Positions 21,703 to 33,499 of a DNA stretch of 64,000 nt are shown here, piece by piece. Source of the DNA: Dama dama. Taxonomy: Eukaryota; Chordata; Mammalia; Artiodactyla; Cervidae. The DNA is taken from assembly GCF_033118175.1 (NCBI RefSeq), contig NC_083701.1, positions 52,837,001 to 52,901,000 on the forward strand. Reading direction: 5' to 3'. The translations under genes and the position numbers were made by a program. Each line of letters opens with the position of its first letter. Position 1 is the first letter of the stretch. The notes below the pieces were generated by a model, which saw nothing but the letters and a program-made list of their open reading frames with translations, was not told the DNA's origin and made no database searches.

Positions 21703-22539
21703 CCTAAGTAATAAACTGATAAGTGTATTCTAGATGTGCTGTATTTGAATCAGAATACATTGAAGTAGTTACCACTGTGCCTGTATACTATGCTGTTGTT
21801 TAGAAAACCAAATATTGTATTGATTTTTATAATAGCCTTATTACAGACTTTGTTGTTTATCAAAGTCTCAAGGTTTTGGAGAAGCTAGATTTGTTTCATT
21901 ATAAATTACTTTTAATTGTACCTTTATCCACCTTGTGCTTATGCAATTTTTTAAAAAATCCAAGAGTAGATTTTATAATGTTCTTATTGTATTTTATCTT
22001 CTTTGATGTAGTTCATCTTTTTATTCAACATCTTTATGAACCATAATGCTGCCATGCATCACATTAGGGATTCTTTCCCAGTTTTGTGTCATCTACCTGT
22101 TTGGTTCAAGTTACTTTGTGGGCATATGGTAAACAAAATTGCTGTTTAGCGTGTCTATATTCCAAGCATTGTGTTAAAAAATTTTCACAGCTTTTCCTAA
22201 CACATCTACTCCCTCTGCCATCTTCCCAAAAGTTCCTCCCATGCTTTTTGATAAGCTTCCTTGTACGTCTTTTTATAATTACTGATTAAAACAGAACAGT
22301 TCTGCACAAGTCCAGATATCCATCCCAGTCACTGAGTCAGACATTCATGATTCAATAAATAAGTAACGAGCACCTACTGTGTGGTGCCAAAATTATTACA
22401 TTAAAAAAGTCCTCACTTTTGTGGGGGAAACAAATAAGTGTGTAATATAATGGCAGAAACTGTTAAGTTCTACACAGAAAAATAAATTATGGGTGAAAGC
22501 TATTAAAGGGAAACCGCATTAGAATGGAATTGGGAGGCC
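21703..22539. other. Mostly unique DNA
   Basis: No gene recognised. A small antisense MIR/L2-like trace 'aataaataagtaacgagcac' lies at about 22355-22374. Confidence 0.45.
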
Positions 22540-22800
22540 AGAACAGGGAAATCTCATGCACCTTCCATGCAATTTCAATACAGATCCCAACAGGGGGAAA
22601 AGAATATTGCATTGCCAGCAAGAAGGAACACTACTGTATCAACAAGAAGAAGAAAGATTTTCTTCCCCTCTAGAGACAGCTGAGCCAATGAGAGGCTGTC
22701 ACGACTCAGACAATAAATAGCCACTATACTTTGAACTCGCAGTTTGCTCCAATGAACTCTTTATTGTTTGAGCCGCCAGGCGAGCCCTTGTTTATAACAG
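22540..22800 (+). mobile_element. Possible LTR fragment
   Basis: Promoter-like order: a CCAAT box (agccaatgaga, about 22685), then a TATA-like 'acaataaatagcc' (about 22710), then 'ccaatgaactctttattgtt' (about 22750) and 'gagccgccaggcgagccctt'. This suggests the R/U5 side of an LTR, but I cannot name a family, and no second LTR is seen. Confidence 0.3.
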
Positions 22801-23376
22801 CCCTACCAACTTGCCCTTCTCCTCTAAAAAGAGTTTCTTCTCTTTTATTTTTACCAGACTTGTAGGTGGCTTGCCATAGTTACATGTCCTGAATTGCAAT
22901 TCTTTGCTGCTCCTTAAAAAAATTTTTTGATGGTAAAATAACTAGCTTTTTTATTGTTTTAGGTTAACAGTGGTAATATGATTTGGATGTGATGGTATCT
23001 ATGGTATAAGTAGCAAGGGAAGACTTTCCTAAAGTAACATATGAGCAGGCACCTAAATGAAGTGAAAGAAATCCAAGAAGAAAATCTGATAGGGAGAGTC
23101 AGCAAGGCTTTGTGGTGAAATTTTGCTTGGCCTTTTCACAAATAGCACAAGAGCCAGTGTGGTCAAATCAGAGTGATGTCCTTAATGAAGCAATATATTA
23201 TTCAACATCTGAATACAGCCAGCCAAGTAGTCACTTAGCTGTACAATCTTGTTCTCACCTAGCTCCTATTTCTTCATTTTATGATCAGAGAAACCAAGAA
23301 AAACAATGATTTCCCTAGTTTCCTCAGATTTTTCCTCATATACTGATAAATTTGATTTTCCACAATTGACCATGAT
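22801..23376. other. Unique DNA, no feature seen
   Basis: About 575 bases. Nothing recognised. Confidence 0.45.
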
Positions 23377-23753
23377 TTTAGAATGGACTTCGCTGGTGGC
23401 TTGGATGGTAAAGAATCTGCCTGCAGTGCAGGAGACCTGGGTTCAATCCCTGGATGGAGAAGATCCCCTGGAGAAGGGAATGGCTACCCACTCCATTATT
23501 ATTGCCTGGAGAATTTCATGGACAGAGGAGCCTGGTGAGTTACAGTCCATGGAGTCGCAAAGAGTTGGACATGACTGAGCGACTTCACTTCACTTCGTTT
23601 CACTTCACTTCAATCTCTCAGTTATGACTTTTATTCCCCCTTTCCAAGGCACTGAAGATCTTCCTTCGATTAGTTTTCCCTGGAAACAGCTAGGACTCTC
23701 ACAAAGAGTCAAACATGGCCAAGTGACTTTCACTTTCACTCACTTTAGAATGG
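23377..23753 (+). mobile_element. Composite Bov-tA insertion with extra 3' sequence
   Basis: TTTAGAATGG at 23377-23386 and 23744-23753 encloses 357 bases. Inside, in order: a complete Bov-tA with its (CACTT)n-like tail (23387 to about 23612), about 85 bases unlike any repeat, and a second partial Bov-A tail (tcacaaagagtcaaacatgg ... gactttcactttcactcac, about 23699-23743). One target duplication around all three parts implies a single insertion event, consistent with read-through (3' transduction) of a SINE. Confidence 0.75.
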
Positions 23754-23759
23754 TATAAG

Positions 23760-23905
23760 ACTACCAGATTTAGATTTAAAAGTTTCATCATTGACTTTCA
23801 TTAGCTCCAAGAAATTAAATAGTAGTATCTTCATATGCCTGTTTCTTCACCTGTAAATTAGAGATAATAATACAGTTTCTTGCATGGACACTTATATAGA
23901 CCTCA
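23760..23905 (+). mobile_element. MIR SINE fragment
   Basis: MIR-like 'cctgtttcttcacctgtaaa', then 'gagataataatacagtttct'. Diverged. Confidence 0.5.
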
Positions 23906-23984
23906 GAACATCTTTTTCTCTTGCTTAATCTTCTTCCCTTTTAACCTAAGTGATTCTTACATCCCAGTATACAACATAAAATGT

Positions 23985-24280
23985 CTTCTGTAACACTGCA
24001 GCTCCAAAGTCTGTGCCTTTGCATATATTCAAATGTGCCCAGAACACTTTGCCTTCACCTTACCTCCTTCCTTTCTTGATAAATGCCTGTGTATTTATCC
24101 ATATATACAGCTCAAATGTTCACTCCTCTGCCATACCTTATTTGAGTTTCCTAAGCAATTGGTTTCACTCTATTAACATTTCCATAGGACTTTGTCTGTA
24201 TGTCTACTATTATACCTGGTCTTTTCCATAGGACCAGGAGATACCTGAAGTCTGAAACTATTAATTCTTTACATGTGTGT
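23985..24280 (+). mobile_element. L2 LINE 3' fragment
   Basis: Recognisable L2 order: 'gtctgtgcctttgcatatat', then 'cagaacactttgccttcacc', 'cagctcaaatgttcactcct' and 'ctttgtctgtatgtctacta'. Typical age-related divergence. Confidence 0.6.
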
Positions 24281-24414
24281 CACCTTAAAGTAGCTCTAAA
24301 GCTGAGCAGGACTGAAATGATATAAACTACACATGCTCAAGCATATAGACAAGCATACTCACATATCCTCTTTATAGAGTGCATCCATTTGTCAATATAA
24401 CTTAGACTCTAGGC

Positions 24415-24585
24415 TTTTGAACAAGATTTGTTGAGCTTATATTCCACTCCTACTACCTCAAAGCTGCATAACCTAGGAAAAATCACTTGATATCTCTGAG
24501 CCTTAGTTCCCCAATCTTTACCATTGGTTTAAAATGATTCCAACATCGCAGCATTGGGGTAACAATGTGATGAGTGCCTATAGGG
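24415..24585 (+). mobile_element. MIR SINE
   Basis: Core 'gcataacctaggaaaaatca' followed by 'ctctgagccttagttcccca', then 'aatgtgatgagtgcctat'. Moderately preserved. Confidence 0.65.
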
Positions 24586-24727
24586 AATTTAGTGATTTAA
24601 AATCTTAGATATTATTCCGCTTACTCTTTATATATATTTTCTCTCTGTGTCCCGAAGTGTGTCTTCTACATATTAGGGAATCGTAAGCATTATCCACTAG
24701 AGTACATAGTAGTATCTACAACTTAGA

Positions 24728-24950
24728 AAACAATAACTGTGCTGTGCTTAGTCACTTGGTTGTGTCTGACTCTTTGCAACCCCATGGACTGTAGCCCACC
24801 AGGTTCCTCCGTCCACTGGGAATCTCCAGGCAAGAATACTGGAGTGGGTTGCCATGCCCTCCTCCAGGGGATCTTCCCAACCCAGGGATAGAACCCAGGT
24901 CTCCCACATTGCAGGCAGATTCTTAACCATCTGAGCCACCAAGGAAGCCC
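24728..24950 (-). mobile_element. Bov-tA SINE
   Basis: Complete antisense copy from 'gtgctgtgcttagtcacttg' to 'gagccaccaaggaagcccc'. The minus-strand B-box region is well preserved. The flanks give only an imperfect duplication (CAATAACTG / CAGTAAATG). Confidence 0.93.
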
Positions 24951-26549
24951 CAGTAAATGTTACTGACTGATCAATTAATAGAGAAAACACTACCTTTCTG
25001 AAGTGAAATTCACAGAAATTTCCCTAAAGTAAAAACTGAAAATCCTAGATATAAAAGAAAACGTCTGAAAATACAATGCTAGAAGTAAAAATTAGAACTC
25101 AACTTCTAAAAAAATTCTAATTTCACAAATTACTTGCTACTACATTGCACTTTCATAATTGATGTATGTGGTTATAAGTATATGAAAATAAAGAGAAATA
25201 AGGAAAGGAGAAGGATTGGGGAAGGATGAAAATACATTCAGTTTAACTATAGCTTATTAACTAATTTGGGAAAGTTTATTCATTTTGCTCACTCTTAATC
25301 AAGTTCATGTTTGTGATTTGATGTATGACGCCTGACCCTTTCATATGCTGCCACTTTTTACTACATTCAAGCTTGTACTATGTGCTCCTTCCAAAGCAAA
25401 TTCAGCTCTCATTATTTCTAATCATTTGTTTTGTCTGTGGATTGTCTAACTCAAAGAGAATCAACAGTATTAAAGGTACTTTAATTAATATTTATTGAGA
25501 GTTCCTTAGATATATTCTTTTACTAAATGAGAAATAATTTGTTTTTATTTAATATCAACATGACAATTTAATTTGGAAGTGTAGGTGAAAGTGTCTATAA
25601 GTAATAATTAAAGTGATATAAGTAATAATTAAATCAATAATATTAATGATCATGCAGGCCTTTGCCAATGGGAGAAAGAGATCTGGATGGCACACACAAT
25701 CAAAAATGGAAAAAAAAAGGTTTGGTTTATTTTGGAATCTTTCTATTCCAAATCCAAATAGCAGGAATATAATAAAATTTTAGCAACTTGAATAAAGAAA
25801 CCATTTACACAGTCAAAGATTTTCATCACAAGTAATGAAATAAAATTTATACCAACTTTTACTCCCTGAGCAGATCACTGACAGAAGACAGATCACTGGT
25901 TAAAAAAAACAAGAAAATCAGAATGTCTTTCAGAAGACTCACAAAGAATAACTCTACTGACCAAGTTAAAATCTCCTTGGCAGTTATGTTGCTCCATATT
26001 TTTTCAGTTCTAGCATGTGAATAAGTACCAAAAAAAAGGAAATTTGGTGGACAAAGCTGATGGAAAAGATGCTCTGGCTATAGCAGCATAAAGGATAGTA
26101 TGAAACCAAAGCATCTGCTAAGATGTGCATTGTTCTTCAGATTCCAGAAGCAGAGGGACACTGCTATGGTTTACAAAACAGACTGAGGCACAGAGGTCAA
26201 CAGTGTTCACTGTTGAGCCAACCATCTCTGAGAAAATAATGATACATTTAAAATTTGTTTTTGGTAGCTTTTCAGTTTATTCTTTTCATTGTTCAAATCT
26301 CCCTCCAGTTGGACACCCTCTGCTCAGGTGCTAAAATCCAGGCTTTTTATCCACCTTAGCTGAAGTATTCCTGGCAAGCCCTCTCCTTCTATGGTGGAAA
26401 TGTGCATAGTTTTCTTGTGTTCTCCTTACATTATCAAAACTCATCTCTCTTATCTTTCATCCTCACCAGAATCTCCTCAGTTTTTCCCCCCTGCCATAAC
26501 TGACATGTTATAAACATGTGGGTCGCAACATATAAACACATATAAACAC
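24951..26549. other. Long unique stretch (1.6 kb)
   Basis: AT-rich with many short A-runs. A local duplication 'aagtaataattaaa' recurs at about 25600-25634. No gene or named repeat seen. Confidence 0.45.
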
Positions 26550-26716
26550 CAGTGGGTCGCAAATACTTGCATCATCATTTAGAATCATCTGGAAGGCTTA
26601 TTAAAGCATACATTTCTGGGAACCACCCCAGAGTTTCTGATTCTGTAGGGCATTTCCAGCAAGCTCCCAGGTGATACTATTGTTGCTTACCAGGGCAACA
26701 TATTGGAGAACCACTG
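26550..26716 (+). mobile_element. MER5-type hAT DNA transposon (non-autonomous)
   Basis: Terminal inverted repeats CAGTGGGTC at the left and gagaACCACTG at the right, with the diagnostic inner text 'ttagaatcatctggaaggct' and 'accaccccagagtttctgat' and an antisense-like 'ctcccaggtgatact'. This matches the MER5A/B (Charlie-derived) family by pattern. It has no coding capacity, as expected for the family. Orientation is arbitrary. Confidence 0.75.
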
Positions 26717-26819
26717 CTATAGCATTTACAAACTCATTAACATTTAGCCTTTGAAGCATAACGGTAACAGTGCGCAGTCCCTCCAAAAGATTTTTTGTAG
26801 CAGTAGGAAATATAATTAA

Positions 26820-27605
26820 TATAATGACTGTAGACCTATCATATGACGGGGTTTCCCTGGTGGCTCAGCTGATAAAGAATCCACCTGCAATGTGGGAGAC
26901 CTGGGTGTGGCTCCAGGAAGATTCCCTGGAGAAGGGAACGGCTACCCACTCCAGTATTCTGGCTTGGAGAATTCCATGGAATGTATAGCCTATGGGGCCA
27001 CAAAGAGTCAGACATGACTGAATGACTTTCACTCTCACTAACTCACCATATGACCCAGGTATTCTGCTTCTGTGTGTTTGTCTGAAGAACATGAAAACAC
27101 TAATTTGAAAAGATTTGTGTCCTTCTATATTTATCTCAGAATTATTTGCCATAGACAAGACAGGAAAACAAGCTCCCAATGATGTATGGATCGATATAGA
27201 AAACGTGGTATATATATTCACAAAGAATACTACTTAGTCATAAAAATGAATGAAATACTGCCATTTGGGACAATATGGATGGATCTTGAAGATACTATGC
27301 TAAACGAAATAGGTCAGAAAGAGAAAGACGAGTTCCATATAGTTTTTCCAATATGTGGAGTCTCAAAAAACAAAACAAACAAAATAAAACAAAAATGAAC
27401 TCATAAAAACAGAGAACAGAATAGTGATTACCAGGGAGAAGGGCACTGGGAGGTAGGTGAAATGGGTGAAGAGGATCAACTGAAGAGGAATGTAAACTAA
27501 ACTTTTGATATATGGTACATTGTATACATTGCACACTGTTTACATTGCAGGATGTATAGAAGTAAGTTATGGTGCTTTACACTTGAGAATTATATAATGT
27601 ATAAT
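26820..27605 (+). mobile_element. Old L1 3' fragment interrupted by a SINE
   Basis: Sense L1 end of ORF2 and 3' UTR: 'tagacctatcatatgac' resumes after the nested SINE as 'catatgacccaggtattctg', then 'tactacttagtcataaaaat' and 'atggatggatcttgaaga'. Diverged, with no open frame. Confidence 0.8.
26840..27054 (+). mobile_element. Bov-tA SINE nested in old L1
   Basis: CATATGAC at 26840-26847 and 27047-27054 flanks a full Bov-tA (head 'ggggtttccctggtggctca'). Removing it and one repeat restores the continuous L1 reading 'cctatcatatgacccagg', which sets the order of insertion. Confidence 0.95.
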
Positions 27606-27838
27606 ACACCTATGAAAGTGAAAGCATTTCTCCTTTAGTCATTTCTGACTCTGGGACCACATGGACTGTAGCCCACCAGGCTCTTCTGTCCATGGAATTC
27701 TCCAGGCAAGAATACTGAAGTGGGTGGCCATTGCTTTCTTCAAGGGGTTTTCCGGATCCAGGGATTGAACTCAAGTCTTCTGCATTGCAGGCAGATTATT
27801 CACCATCTGAGCCACCAGGGAAGCCCCAAGACACATAT
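27606..27838 (-). mobile_element. Bov-tA SINE
   Basis: Antisense copy ending 'gccaccagggaagccccaag'. The flanks ACACCTAT (27606-27613) and ACACATAT (27831-27838) match in 7 of 8 bases. Confidence 0.92.
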
Positions 27839-28041
27839 ATATCACTGTATTTCCCAGTACATAATACCTGTCCAATAATATTTTATTCAATGAATCTGAA
27901 GGCAAAATAACAAATATATAATATTTTAATCTGGACTAGCAATTCTAAGATTGGGCAGTAACTTAAGGGGAAGGACCTTTCCAGCCGATAGTCATCTGCT
28001 TCTTTGATGATAAACCCAGCTCAATTGGGAAAAAAACACAT
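27839..28041. other. Unique DNA
   Basis: Short AT-rich interval. Nothing recognised. Confidence 0.4.
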
Positions 28042-28357
28042 GAGTTTAAAATGCACTTTGTGGGAGAATGTGAGGGTGGGATATTTCAAAAGAACAGCAT
28101 GTATATTATCTATGGTGAAACAGATCACCAGCCCAGGTGGGATGCACGAGACAAGTGCTCCGGCCTGGTGCACTGGGAAGACACAGAGGAATCGGGTGGA
28201 GAGGGAGGTGGGAGGGGGGGATCGGGATTGGGAATACATGTAAATCCATGGCTGATTCATATCAATGTATGACAAAACCCACTGGAAAAAATATATATAT
28301 ATAATAATAATAAAAATAAAAAAATTAAAAAAAAAAGAAAAAAAAATAAAATGCTAA
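28042..28357 (+). mobile_element. Young L1 3' UTR insertion
   Basis: A 5'-truncated L1 of about 300 bp starting 'ctttgtgggagaatgtgagg' and ending 'aaaacccactgg', with a long A/TA/AAT-rich tail (about 28286-28349). The 8-bp repeat TAAAATGC sits at both edges. It is nearly identical over the shared part to the 3' UTR at 6650-6890. It lies downstream of the ORF2 stop, so it has no coding content. Confidence 0.9.
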
Positions 28358-29195
28358 TAACAGTGATAGTAACAGTACAGCACAATTATCAAATGAGAAG
28401 TTGGAAAATCTTAAAATATTTTCATAGCCTGCATATACTGGGCTCAAAATAGTTAAAACAGTACATCTTAGACTGCAGCATGCTAGACAAATCTTCAGGA
28501 GTCTGTGTAGCACAGTGAGGGTCCTAAAGTCAATGACTTCTACACAGCAGGGAGAGCGTTCTCAGGTGGTGACCAACCTAAAAAGCTATTCACTTGAGCC
28601 GACATCCAAAACACCCCTGATGACTTGTCCCCTGCTAGAGAAGGATGTCACTTTTGCCTTACAGGTAGGCATTTTGCACAGTGTCTATTAAAAGAAAACA
28701 AATATTCTTAAAGTTGCACCCTCCCAAATTAGAGCCAGAGCAACAGAAATCTATAAACATGTAAGGCATATTTTCAGAGAATACAGAGACAGAAAAGAAG
28801 GCTCTTGAAAAGTAATTTAAGCCCTGAAACAAAGATGAGTCCGTTTAGATTCAACAGACATGATATAGGAACAGTATGGGGGACTGAAGACCAGCAGGGC
28901 AACAAAGGAAAAAAGAGTTTCTGAAAAAGATTAGGGCAGGGACAATTCTCTTTCCAGAAATGGCCAACCTTTAATATTGAAGTAAAGAATATACAGTATT
29001 ATGTAATTTGATACATACACGCTTAAAGTAACTGTATACAGAAAATTTAACATTTAGGAATTATTAAAGAAATTATTTCAGAACACTAAGTTGACCAAAA
29101 AATTATTATTCCTTAAGGGTCAGTGTTATAACAAGGCATATTTCTCCCTGGGCATCACAGAACTGCATTTTGGTCTTCAACACTCAATATTGTGA
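28358..29195. other. Unique DNA (840 bp)
   Basis: No gene or repeat recognised. The block 28480-28690 is less AT-rich than its surroundings and contains 'acaggtaggc', a possible donor-like site, which is not enough for an exon call. Confidence 0.4.
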
Positions 29196-29199
29196 ATTC

Positions 29200-29312
29200 A
29201 AAAATGCTGTGCCCATGTTATAGATAAAAAGGCAAATTGAGGATCAGAATTGAGACTTGAATTCAGATCATCTGAGGGCAAACTTGGTGTGTTTCTTATG
29301 CACAGCTGTCTC
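29200..29312 (-). mobile_element. MIR SINE fragment
   Basis: Antisense MIR: 'gttatagataaaaaggcaaa', then 'gaggatcagaattgagact' and 'gaattcagatcatctga'. Confidence 0.5.
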
Positions 29313-29864
29313 CTTTTGGTATTCTGTAATTAAAGCCCTGATAATTATTTAAATCAATGCTGTAGCATAATCTAGGGGGAACTAGCCAAAAATTATCCAT
29401 TGCAAGTACTCTAAGCAAGTTTCTTCTTTAGACAAAATTATACTCTATATGCTTTTGCAGCAGTATTTCAACAAAAAAATTCCTGTTTATTCATATCTAC
29501 ATTCATGGGACAACATCAATTTTAGCAGCAACATTTTGAATGTAAAGGAAGTGTAGCTTCTCAGGGGTTCAGAGAGAAATTGTGAATTACACTGCATTAT
29601 ATATTACAAAAATGTAGGTGAATATCTCTAGATGAATAAGCCCCCATTCTACATGACCTATGCTTAAGATTTTATTTTAATTGTATACCAGTATTTAATT
29701 AGAAAAATATTTCTAATGATACTAAACACATCTAAAAGATTACTATAGCGGCAGTTTACCGTTAAGTCATTGACATCCACAGAAACAGCCTGTGTCACAT
29801 GCATGTCTGCATCTTGGGGTCTGAAGGAACCTTACTGAGCATTACACTAACTGTTCATTGAAGG
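29313..29864. other. Unique DNA, no feature seen
   Basis: About 550 AT-rich bases. Confidence 0.45.
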
Positions 29865-30000
29865 GAATGGAAAAGCAAAATTTGAGATTGAGTACACCTG
29901 GATTCGAATTCCAACTCCAGCACGTATCAGTTGTCAAACGTTAACTTCTCTGAGGCTAGGTATGTTTATCTAATTAGGATCATAGAGGTAGGCATTTCTT
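29865..30000 (+). mobile_element. MIR SINE
   Basis: MIR-like head: 'cctggattcgaattccaact ccagcacgtatcagttgtca', then 'aacttctctgaggctaggt'. The tRNA-derived head is readable. Confidence 0.65.
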
Positions 30001-30028
30001 GAGTAACTTATCTCACATACACATCAAT

Positions 30029-30182
30029 AATTCCTTCTTCATGGGAATTCCCTGGAAGTCCAGTGGTTAGAACTCTGCACTTCTACTGCAAGGGACACAG
30101 ATTTGATCCCTTGTCAGGTAGTGAAGATCCTGCATACTGGGAGGCATGGCCAAAAAAAAAAAAAAAAAAATTCTTTCTTCAT
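30029..30182 (+). mobile_element. CHR-type SINE
   Basis: Head 'gggaattccctggaagtcca', then 'gtggttagaactctgcac', 'aggcatggcc' and an A18 tail. The 14-bp flanks AATTCCTTCTTCAT (30029-30042) and AATTCTTTCTTCAT (30169-30182) differ at one base. Confidence 0.9.
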
Positions 30183-30254
30183 ACAGTCTGTATATTTCAT
30201 ATTTTGAATATATCACAATATATATTAAATTTATTTGCTTTATAACAGTCTTCC

Positions 30255-30485
30255 CCACTAAACCAAGGGCTTCCCTCGTGACTCAGCCATAAAGAATCTG
30301 CCTGCAATGCAGGAGATATGGGTTCGATACCTGAGTAGTGAAGATCCCCTGGAGAAGGAAATGGCTACACACTGCAATCTATTTGCCTGGAAAATCCCAT
30401 GGACAGGGGAGCCTGGCAGGCTACAGTCCATGGGGTTGTGGAGAGTCGGACTTGACTTGGCGACTAAACCACTACCACCACTAAA
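30255..30485 (+). mobile_element. Bov-tA SINE
   Basis: Full-length copy with tail 'ccactaccaccactaaa'. CCACTAAA flanks it at 30255-30262 and 30478-30485. Confidence 0.92.
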
Positions 30486-32324
30486 ATAAAAGTTCCTTGA
30501 GTTTAAAACCATTTATGTCTAATTCACCACTGCATTTTCTGTCTTGAGCATAATCCTGGTACACAATTGATGATCAATAATTTTTGCTAAGGGGAGGAAG
30601 GAAGGGTGAAAGAAAAGAATGTTTCTGCAACAATTAAAAAGGCTATAATATACATAGAGGGTTTAGCACTTAATGATCACTCCATAAACATTCACTGGTA
30701 TTATAAGTATTTATGCAAAACATGAATCTCTCAGGCTATATTTCTGAAAAATGGAAAAACTCCAATGAATACACTCAGACTTCTTGAGTGGCCCATTCCA
30801 CATTCACCCACTCATAATGACAACATCTCTGTAAACCAGAGAAGAAAATTCCAATCCCTCTTCCTACACATATAACATACAAACCAATTGTGTCTTTCTT
30901 TCTCTTACGAAAAGTCCCAGCTTTCTCCCTCTGTCTATGTGTCTCTCTCACACACACACATAATTTAAGAGATTTTATGTATGACTTATTTTTTTCTGCT
31001 TGAGATTATGGCTACTTTTCTCTACTTTTTTGGTGATGATGTTCAGAGTTAAATCCCCAGATACATTTTAACAGACTAGAGAAGATTAAAACATCATCAC
31101 TACATCTTTTCTTCTGGAATCTGTGCTTGTATACATTTTACGTTCATACTCATGACTGTTAAGTCAGCCAGTAGGTGATATGTTTATGTTGCAACTATTT
31201 TATAATTTATAAGGCTTAGATTAGTGATATGATAGTGAGAGAGTCCAGAATATTCCAGAGAACAGCTTGAAATATTTAATAATGTAGAGTTAAACTAGGA
31301 AGTCCTGATGTCTGGATGAAATAGAATCATTAGAAGTCCTAGTGAGGGAAGAGAGCACAATGGTTTTGTAAAGTGAAGAAAGTAGAAGAAATTTTTAGAG
31401 AGGAGACTGTGATCTTTAGTAGTCAATTTTGCTGTCTAACACACTATCCTGTACTCTCAGAAAATTACAAATTATGATAATTTTTAGACTCACAGATCTG
31501 TAGTCAGCCAGGATAGCTCTGCTTCAAGTTGCAGGATGGCTGGACATGGCTCCAGAATTGGGAAGAGTTAGTTCAGCTCCACATCTCTCTGCATTCTCCT
31601 TGGAAAATATCAGCTGCCTTCTCAAGAATTACAAAAGGGGAAATCAAAGCACATAATTATTCTTGAGGTCTTGGCTTATAATGAGCACAATCTCAATTTT
31701 ATTCATGCTAATTTCATCAAAACAAATAAACTAGGCAAGTCTGAAGACAACAGGATGGGAATATATCCTTTCTACTGTTGCACGAATATCCAGTACAGAG
31801 CTTAGTGGTGAAAGATCGAGTGCACTGGAACATGAGGATCTAATGGTAACCATGTGCATCCCATGTGAGGTAGTGGTGGGAAAATTTTTTCAAGATGCTG
31901 CTCCTTCCAGGTCAACTTTTGTGCCAAGAAGTTGTGCCATGGCCCATGTCATGGACTGAGAGATACATAAGGCAAGTGGCAAAGCTGGGAAATTAAAGCT
32001 TTAGTATACACTTTAGTATATTAATTTGTTAAGTCTATAGAGTAATTAAAATAAGAATATTTAATTCATCAGTTTATTAAATATGAAGATATATAATAGA
32101 ATGTCATCTGTTTTAATTATTTGACAGAGGTAATATTCAATTACCTAATTATAAATTAAACCTATGACTTATAATGCTTTTGTTACGTTTGTTGCTATAA
32201 AATTGTCACTCCATTTTGAGGAGCAATAGTGTCTCATATACATACCAACAAAAAATAAGATGCATGCTATGATATAAAAATAATAAGGCTGTGGTATGAA
32301 AGCAGGTAAATAAAGCTGGAGTAC
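30486..32324. other. Long unique stretch (1.8 kb)
   Basis: No gene recognised. Old-repeat traces only: a MIR/L2-like 'tggtacacaattgatgatca' near 30560, a short (TC)n/(CA)n run at 30943-30960, and a possible DNA-transposon-like patch at about 31500-31620 that I cannot assign. Confidence 0.4.
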
Positions 32325-32554
32325 CTCATTCATGGGGCTTCCTATGTGACTCAGTGATAAAGAATCTGCCTGCCAAGCAGGAGATGCTAGTTGAACCCCT
32401 GGGTCAAGAAGATCCCCACGAGAAGGAAATGGCAACCCACTCCAGTATTCTTGCCTGGAGATCCCATGGGCAGAGGAGCCTGGTGGGCTATAGTCCATGG
32501 GTTTGCAGAGTCCGGCATGACTTAGCAACTAAAACAGCAACAATCTCATTAATG
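32325..32554 (+). mobile_element. Bov-tA SINE
   Basis: Body 32335-32544. The flanks CTCATTCATG (32325-32334) and CTCATTAATG (32545-32554) differ at one base. Tail 'aaaacagcaacaat'. Confidence 0.92.
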
Positions 32555-33109
32555 ACCTTTGAAAACCAATGAGCAAATGCTAGTGTGGCAGAAAGAAGAG
32601 CTAGCAAGCCCATTGTTTATTGCTAAAAATTCCAATAAACGGCCTTGAGGGAAATCATGTACCCAATAACCAGAACATTCTTCTTGAGAACTAACAAGAC
32701 AGGCAATTAATAATACAGCATACTATAAGAATAGAAATAGAGTGGAAATCCATACATCTTCGTGCACTTTTCTCATCTCTTTTTGCTCTCTGTCTGAGAT
32801 CACAGAGTAGAAATAAAAGGGTCCAATTATCTGTCTGAAAATCTGTCAATAGGCACACCAAAAGGAGTAGCGAGCATATAAGAGAACATATGAAAATTAG
32901 TCATTGTTAAAGATGAAACACTATGTTTTGAAAAAAAATCGGACCGTGTGGGGCATGACCATATTAGATTGAGATCTATGCTCTTTGACTGTGTAAGAAC
33001 ATAAACAAGTCAATTGCCCAGCCAGCTAATAAATTCATTTTCACCGACTTCTCCTTGAACTAAAAGTCTGACAGCAGAAATAGTCTCTAGGAATTTGCAA
33101 GTGACTCCC
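32555..33109. other. Unique DNA, no feature seen
   Basis: About 550 bases. Nothing recognised. Confidence 0.45.
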
Positions 33110-33499
33110 ACTCTCTGATGCTTTTGAACTGTGGTGTTGGAGAAAGCCCTAGAGAGTCCCTTGGACTGCAAGGAGATCCAACCAGTCCATCCAAAGGAAA
33201 TCAGTCCTGAATATTCATTGGAAGGACTGATGCTGAAGCTGAAACTCCAATAATTTGGCCACCTGATGTGAAGAACTGACTCATTGGAAAAGACCCTGAT
33301 GATGGGAAAGACTGAAGGTGGGAGGAGAAGGGGACGACAGAGGATGAGATGGTTGGATGGCATCACCGACTCAATGGACATGAGTTTGGGTAAACTCCAG
33401 GAGTAGGTGATGGACATGAAGTCCTGGCGTGTTGCAGTCCTTGGGGTCACAAAGAGTAAGACACGACTGAGTGACTGAACTGACTGACCTACTCTCTGA
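33110..33499 (+). mobile_element. BovB 3' fragment with target duplication
   Basis: Sense BovB of 372 bp ('gcttttgaactgtggtgttg' to 'gtgactgaactgactgacct'), flanked by ACTCTCTGA at 33110-33118 and 33491-33499. The 175-codon minus-strand frame spanning it is antisense and is not a gene. Confidence 0.93.
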
